Part shown: positions 7,597-17,103 of the stretch, one piece after another
Position numbering within the stretch: the stretch's first letter is position 1
How the letters are laid out: every line of letters starts with the position of its first letter
Source of the DNA: Pseudobutyrivibrio ruminis CF1b
Lineage (GTDB): Bacteria > Bacillota > Clostridia > Lachnospirales > Lachnospiraceae
DNA length: 64,000 nt
Direction of reading: 5' to 3'
NCBI RefSeq assembly: GCF_000424005.1
Contig: NZ_AUJB01000011.1
Coordinates: 62,001-126,000 of the forward strand
Program-made: the position numbers and the translations under genes
Notes under the pieces: generated by a model
Told to the model about the DNA's origin: nothing
The model's database searches: none
Seen by the model: only the letters and a program-made list of their open reading frames with translations

Positions 7597-9330
7597 ATGG
7601 GAAAAGAGGAATATATCGAGACCGGTGTGGGCGCAGTTCCAACTGGATTGCCGGGAGGTTTTTTCATATATGAGGCTGAAGGTGACGAGAAGATTCTTTT
7701 TGCAGATTCAAATGTCATCAATCTTTTTGGCTGCGAAACTTTTGATGAATTTATGGAATTCGTCGGAGGTACATTTAAAGGATTGGTTCACCCTGAGGAT
7801 TTATACAAAATAGAGAATCAGATTCAGGCTCAGACTGTTTTTGGTGAAAAACGTCATGATTACGTTAGATATAGAATCTTAACCAAGCAAGGTGAAGTAA
7901 GATATATAGAAGATTTTGGACATCTCCTTCATTGGATGAATGGAAAGAGTTTCTTCTATGTATTTATTGTAGATGTTGATCAGAATGAATATCTAAACAA
8001 TGCCCGTAATTCCTACGCAGAAGCAGAAGTACTAGCTGCGGATAGAGAGACAGATAAGCTGACAGGATTATTTAATATGTCCTTCTTCTATCATAAGGTG
8101 CAGATGCTTTTAAATTCAGCAGAAATATCAAGACAGGAGAGTGCATTCATCCACTTTGATATTCCTAATTTCAAATTATATAACGAGCGTCATGGCTTCA
8201 AAATGGGTGATGAATTGCTTTGCGATTTGGCTAGAATTATAAAGGATGTATTTTATTCAGGTACAGTCGCAAGATTTTCTGATGACCATTTCGTAGTATA
8301 TATTAACGAAAATAAGGATTCAGTAATAGAAAACGTGGAAGAAGTATATAAGCGTATGCTTCTTGCTGATGATGTTAACAAGAAAGTTAGAGTCAAGGCT
8401 GGTATTTATATTCTTGATGACCAGCGCGCGGAAGTTGGATTGGCCTGTGACCATGCTAGACTTGCTTGTAACAGCATAAAGAATCGACATGATTTAAATT
8501 ATTGTATTTACGATGACATTTTAAGAGATAAACTTAGACGTCAGCAGTACGTTATTGATCATATAGATGAGGCTATAGCACTTGATTTTATTAAGGTATT
8601 CTATCAGCCTATTATCAGAGTTGCCACAGGTCAGGTTTGTGGAATGGAAGCACTTGTTCGTTGGGTTGATCCATCTGTTGGAATGCTTTCGCCACTTGAT
8701 TTTATTGAAACTCTTGAACATTTCCATCTGATTCATCTGGTTGATGAATTTATGGTAAAGAAGGTTTGTCAGGATATGAGAATGCTTATGGATGAGGGAC
8801 TTCCTGTAGTCCCTGTTTCCGTAAATATTTCCCGACTTGATTTTGATGTATGTGATGTACTTAAGTTGTTGGATGATTTCTGTGAGATTTACGAGATTCC
8901 TAGAAATCTGATTGAAGTGGAAATCACTGAGAGTGCATTTAATGATAACACCGGTCTCATAAAGCATGAGGTTGCAAAGATTAGAAATGCCGGATATGAG
9001 GTCTGGGTAGATGATTTTGGTAGTGGATATTCATCTCTTAACACTATAGCGGAGTATGAATTCGATGTTTTGAAACTGGATTTGATTTTCCTTAGAAGTT
9101 ATAATAATCCACAGACCAGAAAGCTTATGAGCTATATCATAAAGGGTGCATCGGATTTGGGTATCAAGCCTCTTTGCGAGGGTGTTGAGACAGAAGAACA
9201 TTATCAGTTCCTTAAGAGTATCAATTGCGAGAGAGCTCAAGGATATTATTTTGGTAAACCAATGCTTCTTGATGAAACTCTCGAAAATATAGCAGACAAG
9301 GGAATGACATTTGAAGGCTACGGAGAATAA
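7597..9330 (+). CDS. PAS-GGDEF-EAL protein, probable c-di-GMP phosphodiesterase
   Basis: ATG 7597 with GTGGGGG upstream gives 577 residues. The order is a PAS-like domain (about 15-130), a GGDEF domain (about 150-300) and an EAL domain (about 320-565). The GGDEF signature is replaced by FSDDHF, so cyclase activity is unlikely. The EAL domain keeps GMEALVRW (near 348), VSVNISR, EITES, DDFGSGYSS (near 471), KLD and EGVET (near 527), the metal and substrate ligands of active phosphodiesterases. It should hydrolyse c-di-GMP, with PAS or the degenerate GGDEF as the sensing part. No membrane segment, so cytoplasmic. Confidence 0.88.
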   Translation: MGKEEYIETGVGAVPTGLPGGFFIYEAEGDEKILFADSNVINLFGCETFDEFMEFVGGTFKGLVHPEDLYKIENQIQAQTVFGEKRHDYVRYRILTKQGEVRYIEDFGHLLHWMNGKSFFYVFIVDVDQNEYLNNARNSYAEAEVLAADRETDKLTGLFNMSFFYHKVQMLLNSAEISRQESAFIHFDIPNFKLYNERHGFKMGDELLCDLARIIKDVFYSGTVARFSDDHFVVYINENKDSVIENVEEVYKRMLLADDVNKKVRVKAGIYILDDQRAEVGLACDHARLACNSIKNRHDLNYCIYDDILRDKLRRQQYVIDHIDEAIALDFIKVFYQPIIRVATGQVCGMEALVRWVDPSVGMLSPLDFIETLEHFHLIHLVDEFMVKKVCQDMRMLMDEGLPVVPVSVNISRLDFDVCDVLKLLDDFCEIYEIPRNLIEVEITESAFNDNTGLIKHEVAKIRNAGYEVWVDDFGSGYSSLNTIAEYEFDVLKLDLIFLRSYNNPQTRKLMSYIIKGASDLGIKPLCEGVETEEHYQFLKSINCERAQGYYFGKPMLLDETLENIADKGMTFEGYGE

Positions 9331-9337
9331 ATAGCAT

Positions 9338-10033
9338 ATGACTAATTCACTAGTTGATTATTTGCAGAGTATGAATGAAATGGCGGTTATTTTAAGACTG
9401 ATTATTGCTGCAGTTTGTGGCAGTTTAATTGGTTGGGAGCGTGTTGTCAGGAGACATAGTGCGGGAATAAGGACATTCTCACTGGTAAGTCTTGGCTCTG
9501 CAGTTGCAACAGCTTTAAATCTTTATCTGGCTGGGATGCCAGGGTTTGATGCAGATGTAAGCCGTATACCTGCCGGAGTTGTAAGTGGAATAGGATTTCT
9601 TGGCGCAGGTACCATTATTGTTACTGGAAGAAATCAGATAAAGGGTCTTACAACAGCAGCTTCACTTTGGGTTGCATCCTGCATGGGTATGGCCTTTGGA
9701 GCTGGATATATCACAGTTGGATTATCATGTTTTGCACTGGTAATGCTTGCGAATCTTGTACTTGTGAGAGTTTCACAGCAGATTGAGGAAAACAGCCGAT
9801 ATGTCAGCATGTACATCGAGGTTGAGGAGACCAATGGAATAAAACAGCTTCGTAAGAAGTTTGCAGAGATGGGCTATCAGATTACCAGCATTAATAAAAC
9901 AAAAGATAAAACATTATCGGGTAAAGATACAGCACTTATGGTGGAACTGGATTTTGGAAATAAACATTCCCATCAAAAGCTGCTTGATGAACTGAATAAT
10001 TTGGACTTTGTAAGTTATGTTGAGGAGGTGTAA
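9338..10033 (+). CDS. MgtC/SapB-family membrane protein
   Basis: The 231-residue protein has the MgtC hallmark sequence: LIGWERVVRRHSAGIRTFSL, then GVVSGIGFLGAGTI and GLTTAASLWVASCMGMAFG. Five membrane segments cover residues 15-145, followed by a cytoplasmic C-terminal domain (about 155-231) with an ACT-like pattern. MgtC proteins are linked to magnesium homeostasis and, in some bacteria, to ATP synthase inhibition; the specific role here is not shown. It starts 7 bp after the EAL gene and ends in a terminator that overlaps its own stop codon, so the two form an operon. Confidence 0.88.
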   Translation: MTNSLVDYLQSMNEMAVILRLIIAAVCGSLIGWERVVRRHSAGIRTFSLVSLGSAVATALNLYLAGMPGFDADVSRIPAGVVSGIGFLGAGTIIVTGRNQIKGLTTAASLWVASCMGMAFGAGYITVGLSCFALVMLANLVLVRVSQQIEENSRYVSMYIEVEETNGIKQLRKKFAEMGYQITSINKTKDKTLSGKDTALMVELDFGNKHSHQKLLDELNNLDFVSYVEEV

Positions 10034-10048
10034 ACACCTCCTCTTTTT
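10022..10048 (+). terminator. Terminator overlapping a stop codon
   Basis: GAGGAGGTGT/ACACCTCCTC perfect stem with an AA loop, then TTTTT. The left arm contains the last codons of the MgtC-like gene and the TAA sits in the loop region. Confidence 0.9.
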
Positions 10049-10102
10049 GTTATAATAATACTCAAGATTATATTCAGAGTCGAATAATTCGGGAGGGTTA
10101 TT

Positions 10103-11680
10103 ATGGTTAGAGATGGTAAGATTTGGATTGCAAATACCGAGGATGGTTCACCAGTTTTTGTTTTACCGAAGATGGCAAACAGACATGGTCTTATAGCAGG
10201 TGCCACAGGTACCGGAAAGACTGTTACATTAAAGGTTCTTGCAGAATCATTTTCAGACATGGGGGTACCTGTATTTTTAGCTGATGTAAAGGGTGATATT
10301 GCCGGAATGCTTGAGGCTGGTGTTGACAGCGAGAATATGCAGGAACGTATCAAGAGATTTGGATTGGCAGAGCATGGTTTCTCATACCAGAAATACCCTA
10401 CTACTATATGGGATGTTTATGGAAAGAATGGAATTCAGGTTCGCACATCTATTTCTGAGATGGGACCACTTCTTTTGGGAAGAATACTTGATTTAAATGA
10501 GACCCAGAAAGATATTCTTACAATCGTATTTAAAATTGCTGATGAGAACGGCTGGTTCTTATATGATACAAAAGATTTAAAGGCTATGCTTAATGAGGTG
10601 GCTGAAAATAATAAGGAATATACTGCTGAGTATGGAAATATTGCAAAGCAAAGTGTTGGTGCAATCCAGCGAGCAGTGGTAGCTCTTGAAATGGCTGGAG
10701 GAGACCAGTTCTTTGGACAGCCTGACTTAGATATCAGAGACTGGCTTACACCAGATGCTTCAGGCAAAGGCATGATTCACATCCTTGACAGCCAGAGCCT
10801 TATCAATAACGGCACACTTTATTCTACATTCCTTCTTTGGCTCTTATCAGAGTTATTTGAGACAATGCCAGAGGTAGGAGATTTGGACAAGCCTAAGATG
10901 GTATTCTTCTTCGACGAAGCACACCTTCTTTTCAAAGATACACCGAAGGCTCTTTTAGATAAGATTGAGCAGGTTGTAAAGCTTATCCGTTCAAAGGGTA
11001 TAGGTGTTTACTTTGTCACACAGAACCCAAGGGATATTCCTGATGGAGTATTGGCTCAGCTTGGAAATAAGGTGCAGCACGCCCTTCATGCTTACACTCC
11101 TTCAGACCAGAAGGCAGTTAAGGCCGCAGCTGATTCCTTTAGAGAAAATCCTGCATTCAAGACAGCTGATGTTATCGAAGCTCTTGGAACAGGCGAGGCA
11201 GTGGTATCATTCCTTCAGGAGGATGGCACACCATCTGTCGTTGAAAAGGTATTTATCCTTCCACCACAGTCAAAGATGGGCGGCATCGACGCTTCTGTTA
11301 GAGATAATGCTATCAAATCAAGCAACCTTTATTCTAAGTATGCTGTAGCTGTTGATCCTGATTCTGCATACGAGATGCTTGGAAGAAAGAATGAGCAGGA
11401 GGAGAAGGAAGCAGCAGAGGCAAAAGAGGCAGCGGCAGCTGCAAAGCAGCAGGCAAAGGAAGAAGCAGCGGCAGCTAAGGCTGAGGCCAGAGAAAAGGAA
11501 AAAGAGGCAAACCGCAAGAAGCGTGCAGCCAAGTCTGTTGGAACTACTGTTGCCGGAACAGTGGGCCGTGAGGTTGGTAAAAAGGTAGGCAAGCAGCTGG
11601 GAGGTAAGTTCGGTCAGACCCTTGGTGGAAATACAGGTGCGCAGCTGTTCAGAGGAATCTTAAATACATTGTTAAAGTAG
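10103..11680 (+). CDS. HerA-like ATPase (DUF853/YjgR family)
   Basis: The 525-residue protein has Walker A GATGTGKT (about residues 33-40), the DUF853 segment LADVKGDIAGM, and Walker B KMVFFFDEAHLLF near 270. A conserved VTQNPRDIPDGVL sensor region follows. After about residue 420 comes an Ala/Glu/Lys-rich coiled coil, then a Gly-rich tail (TVAGTVGREVGKKVGKQLGG). The family belongs to the HerA/FtsK superfamily of DNA-translocase-like ATPases, but its role is not known. It is cytoplasmic and carries GGGAGGG before the ATG. The Ala-rich linker is compositionally unlike its neighbours, as is usual in this family. Confidence 0.88.
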   Translation: MVRDGKIWIANTEDGSPVFVLPKMANRHGLIAGATGTGKTVTLKVLAESFSDMGVPVFLADVKGDIAGMLEAGVDSENMQERIKRFGLAEHGFSYQKYPTTIWDVYGKNGIQVRTSISEMGPLLLGRILDLNETQKDILTIVFKIADENGWFLYDTKDLKAMLNEVAENNKEYTAEYGNIAKQSVGAIQRAVVALEMAGGDQFFGQPDLDIRDWLTPDASGKGMIHILDSQSLINNGTLYSTFLLWLLSELFETMPEVGDLDKPKMVFFFDEAHLLFKDTPKALLDKIEQVVKLIRSKGIGVYFVTQNPRDIPDGVLAQLGNKVQHALHAYTPSDQKAVKAAADSFRENPAFKTADVIEALGTGEAVVSFLQEDGTPSVVEKVFILPPQSKMGGIDASVRDNAIKSSNLYSKYAVAVDPDSAYEMLGRKNEQEEKEAAEAKEAAAAAKQQAKEEAAAAKAEAREKEKEANRKKRAAKSVGTTVAGTVGREVGKKVGKQLGGKFGQTLGGNTGAQLFRGILNTLLK

Positions 11681-11688
11681 TGTAAAAT

Positions 11689-11717
11689 TTGACTCTATAC
11701 CCCATGATTGTTAAAAT
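11689..11717 (+). promoter_or_regulatory. Sigma-70-type promoter of the dlt-like operon
   Basis: TTGACT and TAAAAT separated by 17 bases, about 40 bases before the transglutaminase-like gene. A short hairpin CCGAG...CTCGG sits just upstream of the GGGAG ribosome site and could mask it. Confidence 0.6.
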
Positions 11718-11756
11718 TATATCCGAGTGTAACTTCACGCTCGGGAGATAATAATT

Positions 11757-13013
11757 ATGGAATCAACGGTCAATTATAGAAGACGTAAGAATAAGAGAAA
11801 AAGAAAAAATAGGCTTCTTATTTTCATAGGCGTAGTGGCTTTATTTTTAGCCTTTGCCGGAGTAGGAGCCTATTTTTATTATGATTATTCTAATCGTGTC
11901 TACGGCACCTGTGTGGTGGAGTTGGGGGAACCAGTTCAGGCCAGAGATTTCCTTAAGGATGAGTCAAAGGAGGCGGAATTTACTCCCGAAACAATATTTT
12001 CCACAGACTTAGCAGGCGAATATAAGATTGGCATTATTTCAAAGCCATTTACATATGAATGTACACTGCAGGTACAGGATACAGTGGCGCCAGAGCTTAC
12101 TGTGCAGCCCCTCACCCGTACACGGGAAGAGATACCAGAAGCAAAGGATTTTGTGGAGTCAGTCAGCGACTTGTCTAATGATGTAAACATTTATTATGCT
12201 GAGTCAATAAACTTCGACAGTTACGGTGATATTCCTGTTAAAATTGCAGCTGAGGACCCATCTGGAAACAGAACTACAGCAGATACAGTTTTACATCTTG
12301 TGGAGGAATACGATATCACTCCGCCTATTATTGAAGGTCAGCTGGATAAGATTGTATACGCAGGACAGGGCGTCAGCTTTAAAACTGGCGTAGTTGTTAC
12401 AGATAATGTTGATACTAACATCGAGATTGAGGTGGACAGCAGCCATGTCAATATAGATGTTCCAGGAGAATATCCTATTATATATACTGCCACCGATTCC
12501 ATGGGAAATATGGATTTGGCGGAAGGAACCATCACTGTTATCGAGGTGATATACTCTGAGGATCAGGTAAATGAGCTGGCAGATGCTGTTCTAGCTGATA
12601 TTATCAAGCCAGACATGTCAGACTATGATAAAGCCCATGCTATTTATGTATGGATTCAGGGTAACATTGGATACAGCGAGAGTGAAGACCACGGCGACTG
12701 GTTAAAGGGCGCTTACGACGGATTGAAGAATCGCCACGGTGACTGCTACAATTACTTCGCTGTAGCAAAAGCATTACTCACCAGGGCAGGTATCAAAAAT
12801 GAGGATATTGAGATTATCCCTACAGCTACCCGCCATCATTACTGGAATGTTATAGATTGTGGAGAGGGATGGAGACATTTTGACACCACCCCACGTACAG
12901 ATAAGACTTTTAAGGGATTTTATATTACAGATGAGGATTTGATGGCTTACTCAAGTGAGCATTATCGTTCTCACAATTACGACCGAGAGGTGTACACATA
13001 TTTCAATGAGTAA
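11757..13013 (+). CDS. Membrane-anchored transglutaminase-like protein with Ig-type repeats
   Basis: The 418-residue protein has a very basic N terminus (RRRKNKRKRKNR), one membrane span (about 20-43), two Ig-like modules (residues 45-265; VAPELTV and DSMGNMD are typical of bacterial surface Ig folds), then a transglutaminase-core domain. Its triad is visible: Cys in HGDCYNYF (near 329), His in HHYWNV (near 359) and Asp in HFDTTP (near 375). These domains act outside the cell as cross-linking enzymes or peptidases. It overlaps the racemase gene by 8 bp, so it belongs to the dlt-like operon and likely acts in the envelope. Confidence 0.85.
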   Translation: MESTVNYRRRKNKRKRKNRLLIFIGVVALFLAFAGVGAYFYYDYSNRVYGTCVVELGEPVQARDFLKDESKEAEFTPETIFSTDLAGEYKIGIISKPFTYECTLQVQDTVAPELTVQPLTRTREEIPEAKDFVESVSDLSNDVNIYYAESINFDSYGDIPVKIAAEDPSGNRTTADTVLHLVEEYDITPPIIEGQLDKIVYAGQGVSFKTGVVVTDNVDTNIEIEVDSSHVNIDVPGEYPIIYTATDSMGNMDLAEGTITVIEVIYSEDQVNELADAVLADIIKPDMSDYDKAHAIYVWIQGNIGYSESEDHGDWLKGAYDGLKNRHGDCYNYFAVAKALLTRAGIKNEDIEIIPTATRHHYWNVIDCGEGWRHFDTTPRTDKTFKGFYITDEDLMAYSSEHYRSHNYDREVYTYFNE

Positions 13014-13725
13014 AAAACTAGGAATCATCGGAGGCCTGGGCCCTATGGCGACTGCATATTTTATGCGTCGAATCATTGAGCTGACAGATGCAGCCACCGA
13101 TCAGGAAAACATCGAAATGATAATATACAACTGTCCATCTATTCCGGACAGAACCGGATACATCCTTGGCACAAGCGATGAGAGTCCACTGCCAAAGATT
13201 ACCGAGCTAGCTCATAATCTGGAGCATGCAAATGTGGATTACATAGCCATGCCATGTATCACGGCTCATTATTTCCACGACCAGCTGGCAGACAGTGTGT
13301 TTATTCCTGTCAGCAATGGAATAAAGGAGGCAGCCCAGTATCTATATGAGAAAGGCATTACAAAGGTGGGAATCATGGCCACGGATGGCACTGCTTCAAT
13401 GCACTTGTTTGATTCTGTGTTTAAGGATTATGATATTACCTGTGTTTATCCAGATGATGCAGGTCAGAAGCAGGTAATGAGCATTATTTATGATGATGTT
13501 AAGGCTGGAAAGCCTGTTGATATGGAGAAATTCTTTCAGGTTAAGTCGCAGCTTTTGGAAGCAGGTGCAGATATCATTATTCTTGGCTGCACAGAGCTTT
13601 CCATTGTAAAGCGAGACTATGAAGTAGGACCAAAGGTCCTTGATATTGTGGATGTGCTGGCGGCAGACTGCGTTAAAAAATGTGCCAAGCCACGCCCAGA
13701 ATGCGACAATCTGATTACTAGATAG
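13006..13725 (+). CDS. Aspartate/glutamate racemase family protein
   Basis: ATG 13006 overlaps the preceding stop and has AGAGGTG upstream. The 239 residues show the two-Cys racemase layout: GIIGGLGPMAT at the N terminus, MPCITAHYF (Cys 84) and LGCTELS (Cys 195). PLP-independent Asp/Glu racemases use these two Cys as acid and base. In most family members the first Cys is followed by Asn (CNTAH); here it is Ile, which hints at a changed substrate. Its place at the head of an adenylation/carrier/MBOAT set suggests that it supplies a D-amino acid for envelope modification. Confidence 0.85.
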   Translation: MSKKLGIIGGLGPMATAYFMRRIIELTDAATDQENIEMIIYNCPSIPDRTGYILGTSDESPLPKITELAHNLEHANVDYIAMPCITAHYFHDQLADSVFIPVSNGIKEAAQYLYEKGITKVGIMATDGTASMHLFDSVFKDYDITCVYPDDAGQKQVMSIIYDDVKAGKPVDMEKFFQVKSQLLEAGADIIILGCTELSIVKRDYEVGPKVLDIVDVLAADCVKKCAKPRPECDNLITR

Positions 13726-13736
13726 AGGTGTTATAA

Positions 13737-15248
13737 ATGCAAAATAATGTACTAGATTATTTAGAGGGAAGTCTGGCCCGTGTCCCAGACAAAATCGCAT
13801 ATGCAGATGATGAGGTGAGCCTCTCATTTGCTGACGTAAAAAGAATTATGGATTCGGTGGGAACAGGATTATTGAACCGCGGTTGTAAGCGTGAGCCGGT
13901 AATCGTTTTCATGAAGAAGAGTCCAAACACAATCGCTACTTTCTTTGGCGTTATCAATGCTGGTTGCTACTATGTACCAATCGACAGTGAGATGCCAGCC
14001 ACTCGAATCAATCTGATTCTTGATAACTGCAAGCCTAGAGTAATTATCTGTGACGACAGCACTGTAGGTATTGCAGAGGGATTTGATTACAAGGCAGATA
14101 TCGTACTCTTTTCAGATATCGTAAATACGAAGCCAGATGTTGATGCGCTTGCACTTGTTCGTAAGAAAGCCATCGATACAGACCCAATTTATATCGTATT
14201 TACATCTGGTTCTACCGGAGTTCCAAAGGGTGTTTGTGCATGTCATCGTTCTGTTATCGATTATATCGAGCAGCTTTCAGAAACACTTGGTTTCAATGAG
14301 GACACAATCTTTGGAAACCAGACACCATTATACTTTGATGCATGCTTAAAGGAGCTTTATCCTACATTAAAGTTTGGTGCTACCACATACCTTATTCCAC
14401 ATTCTTACTTCATGTTTCCCATTAAGCTTGTGGAATACATTAACGAGCACAACATTAACACTGTATGCTGGGTAGTTTCAGCCCTTACTATGATTAGTGC
14501 TTTTGCAACATTTGACACAGTCGTACCTCACACACTTAAGACTATCGCTTTCGGTAGTGAGGTATTTCCTATAAAGCAGTTCAGACTTTGGAGAGCAGCA
14601 GTGCCTGAGGCAAAGTTCTTCAATCTCTATGGCCCTACAGAGGGTACAGGAATGTGCTGCTATTATCCTGTTGAGAGAGAGTTTGCAGATGACGAGGTCA
14701 TCCCTGTAGGATTCCCATTCAAGAACACAGAGATTCTTCTATTAAAAGAAGATAACACTCTTGCTGCAGATGGAGAGCAGGGTGAGATTTGCATCCGCGG
14801 TACATCTGTAACATTGGGATATTACAACAACCCAGAAAAGACAAGCGAAGCATACGTGCAGAACCCACTTAATACAGCATATCCAGAAATCATTTACAGA
14901 ACAGGTGATATCGGTCACATCAATGAATACGGTGAGCTGATTTTCCACTCACGTAAGGATTTCCAGATTAAGCACATGGGTCACCGTATCGAGCTTGGAG
15001 AAATCGAGGCAAATGTTAACCTTGTGCCAGAGATTAAGCTTTCAGGCTGTATTTACGCAAAGGAACAGGGCAAAATTGTTCTCTACTATGTAGGTGACAT
15101 CACAGAAGGCGATTTAATCAAGGCATTAAAGACAAAGCTTCCTCGCTACATGTTACCTAACAAGGTAAATCGTCTCGAGGAAATGCCTTTCACAGCTAAC
15201 GGCAAGATAGACAGAGTAACACTTACAAAAATGTATGAAAGTAAATAA
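13737..15248 (+). CDS. DltA-like amino-acid adenylation enzyme
   Basis: The 503-residue ANL-superfamily enzyme shows core motifs in order: FTSGSTGVPKG (about 155-165), NLYGPTEGT (about 295), YRTGD (about 385), the hinge FQIKHMGHRIELGEIE (about 415), and the catalytic Lys in TANGKIDR (about 487). It activates an amino acid with ATP and loads it onto a carrier protein, as DltA does with D-alanine. In Bacillus DltA a Cys in FCGEVLP lines the substrate pocket; the aligned segment here is FGSEVFP without Cys, so the substrate may not be D-alanine. The carrier gene follows after 14 bp. Confidence 0.85.
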   Translation: MQNNVLDYLEGSLARVPDKIAYADDEVSLSFADVKRIMDSVGTGLLNRGCKREPVIVFMKKSPNTIATFFGVINAGCYYVPIDSEMPATRINLILDNCKPRVIICDDSTVGIAEGFDYKADIVLFSDIVNTKPDVDALALVRKKAIDTDPIYIVFTSGSTGVPKGVCACHRSVIDYIEQLSETLGFNEDTIFGNQTPLYFDACLKELYPTLKFGATTYLIPHSYFMFPIKLVEYINEHNINTVCWVVSALTMISAFATFDTVVPHTLKTIAFGSEVFPIKQFRLWRAAVPEAKFFNLYGPTEGTGMCCYYPVEREFADDEVIPVGFPFKNTEILLLKEDNTLAADGEQGEICIRGTSVTLGYYNNPEKTSEAYVQNPLNTAYPEIIYRTGDIGHINEYGELIFHSRKDFQIKHMGHRIELGEIEANVNLVPEIKLSGCIYAKEQGKIVLYYVGDITEGDLIKALKTKLPRYMLPNKVNRLEEMPFTANGKIDRVTLTKMYESK

Positions 15249-15262
15249 CGGAGGATTATAAA

Positions 15263-15496
15263 ATGAATGAATTAATCGAAATCTTAAGCGACTTACATCC
15301 AGAGGTAGATTTCACTACCGCAAAGGATCTTGTAACAGGAGGAATCCTTGATTCCTTTGATATTGTTTCTCTTATTTCTGAGATTAACGAGGAATTTGAT
15401 GTAACAATCAGCGCAGCAGAGCTTACACCAGAGAATTTTGCATCTGCTGAGACAATCTATGCATTAATCAAAGCTAAATTAGATGACGAGGATTAA
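15263..15496 (+). CDS. DltC-like aminoacyl carrier protein
   Basis: The 77-residue acidic protein carries the 4'-phosphopantetheine site in GGILDSFDIVSL, with Ser 31 as attachment point, and the usual four-helix spacing. The length matches DltC (about 78). It would receive the activated amino acid from the adenylation enzyme encoded 14 bp upstream and present it to the membrane acyltransferase that starts 3 bp downstream. GGAGG lies eight bases before the ATG. Confidence 0.9.
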   Translation: MNELIEILSDLHPEVDFTTAKDLVTGGILDSFDIVSLISEINEEFDVTISAAELTPENFASAETIYALIKAKLDDED

Positions 15497-15499
15497 TAA

Positions 15500-17092
15500 A
15501 TGTTATTTACAAGCTACGAATTTCTTGGATTCCTATTAGTAGTTTTTATAATGTATTATCTTTTGCCAGGAAGGGCCCAGTGGTCCTTCCTACTTATTGC
15601 GAGTTATGCATTCTACTTCATGGCAGATCCAAGATATTTGATTTTCATCGCAATTACTACAGTCAGTACTTATCTTGCAGCAAAAGCCATTTCCGACAAA
15701 AAGCAGTCCTTTGACATTTGGTTCAAGGAACACAAAAAGGAAATGGAAAAGGAAGAGCGCAAGGCGGCAAAAGCCAAAGAGCATGCCAACGAGAAAAAGA
15801 TTTTCCTTTGCTGCCTTCTTTTTAATCTTGGTATTTTGGCAGTTACCAAATATACCAATTTCACCATTTCAAACATCAACTCAATAATAGGTGCCTTTGG
15901 CAATCAGGGAACTCTTTCTTTTGTAGATTTGATTATCCCTATGGGTATTTCTTTCTATACCTTCCAGTCTATGGGTTATCTTATCGATGTTTATAATGGA
16001 AAGTTTGAAGCTCAGAAGAACCCATTTAAGTTTGCGTTGTTCGTATCTTTCTTCCCTCAGCTGGTGCAGGGACCTATCAGCCGCTATGCTGATTTAAGTC
16101 AGACACTTTTTGAGGAGCACAGATTTGACTGGAAGACAGTTTCTTTTGGTTTGGAGCGCATCATGTGGGGCTTCTTCAAAAAGCTTGTCATTGCAGACAG
16201 AATTCTTGTGGCAGTTCAGGCAATTATCGCGTCACCTGATACTTACAATGGATTCTATGCTTTCGCAGGTGCTATGTTCTATGCACTTGAGCTTTATGCA
16301 GATTTCACCGGTGGTATTGATATTACAATCGGTGTAGCTGAGACTATGGGAATTAAGGTTACTGAAAACTTCAGACGCCCATATTTCTCAAAGAATATCA
16401 AGGAATATTGGAACAGATGGCATATCACCATGGGTACCTGGTTCACTGATTACATTTTCTATCCAATCAGTGCCAGCCAGTTTATGATGAAGCTTTCAAA
16501 GAAGTCCCGTGCCCGTCTTGGAAATAACCTTGGAAAGAGAGTACCTGTTTATCTTTCCAGCTTTATCGTTTGGTTCACAACAGGCATCTGGCATGGAGCC
16601 AGCTGGAACTTTATCGTATGGGGACTTGGCAACTTCGTTGTTATCATGATTTCCCAGGAACTTGAGCCTTTCTACAGATGGTTCCACAGCAAGGTAAAAG
16701 TGGATGGAACCTTCGGATGGAAATTGTTCCAGATTATCCGTACAGTACTTATCATGTCATCACTTCGTATGTTTGACTGCTACCGAGATGTACCACTTAC
16801 ATTTAAAATGTTTGGAAGTATCTTCACTAAGTCAAGCCTGTCTCAGCTTAATGCAGACGCATTTATTAGCATGGGACTTGAATCATATGATTATGCAGTT
16901 GTGTTTATTGGCATGCTTGTTCTTGTGGCTGTCAGCCTTGTACAGCGAAGTGGAAGCGTCCGTGAAAAGATTGCAGCAAAGGCTGCGCCAGTTCGCTTTA
17001 TTGCATGGTATGGCTTATTTATGGCTACACTAATCTTTGGGGCGTACGGAATCGGATATTCCGCAAGCCAGTTTATTTATAATCAATTTTAA
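15500..17092 (+). CDS. DltB-like MBOAT acyltransferase
   Basis: The 530-residue polytopic protein has MBOAT-family features: the MGISFYTFQSMGYLIDVY segment, FFPQLVQGPISRY, YFSKNIKEYWNRWHITMG, and the putative catalytic His in GIWHGASW (near residue 365). It moves acyl or aminoacyl groups across the membrane to an extracellular acceptor. A charged insert (about residues 62-100, rich in Lys/Glu) separates the first spans from the rest and is probably cytoplasmic, where it might dock the carrier protein. It is about 130 residues longer than Bacillus DltB. Confidence 0.9.
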   Translation: MLFTSYEFLGFLLVVFIMYYLLPGRAQWSFLLIASYAFYFMADPRYLIFIAITTVSTYLAAKAISDKKQSFDIWFKEHKKEMEKEERKAAKAKEHANEKKIFLCCLLFNLGILAVTKYTNFTISNINSIIGAFGNQGTLSFVDLIIPMGISFYTFQSMGYLIDVYNGKFEAQKNPFKFALFVSFFPQLVQGPISRYADLSQTLFEEHRFDWKTVSFGLERIMWGFFKKLVIADRILVAVQAIIASPDTYNGFYAFAGAMFYALELYADFTGGIDITIGVAETMGIKVTENFRRPYFSKNIKEYWNRWHITMGTWFTDYIFYPISASQFMMKLSKKSRARLGNNLGKRVPVYLSSFIVWFTTGIWHGASWNFIVWGLGNFVVIMISQELEPFYRWFHSKVKVDGTFGWKLFQIIRTVLIMSSLRMFDCYRDVPLTFKMFGSIFTKSSLSQLNADAFISMGLESYDYAVVFIGMLVLVAVSLVQRSGSVREKIAAKAAPVRFIAWYGLFMATLIFGAYGIGYSASQFIYNQF

Positions 17093-17103
17093 GGTGTATT
17101 AAT

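Noticed and set aside
11390-11560. Reverse-strand Ala/Ser-rich frame opposite the HerA-like gene
   Set aside because: It is the mirror of the Ala/Lys/Glu-rich coiled coil coding sequence and has no ribosome site.
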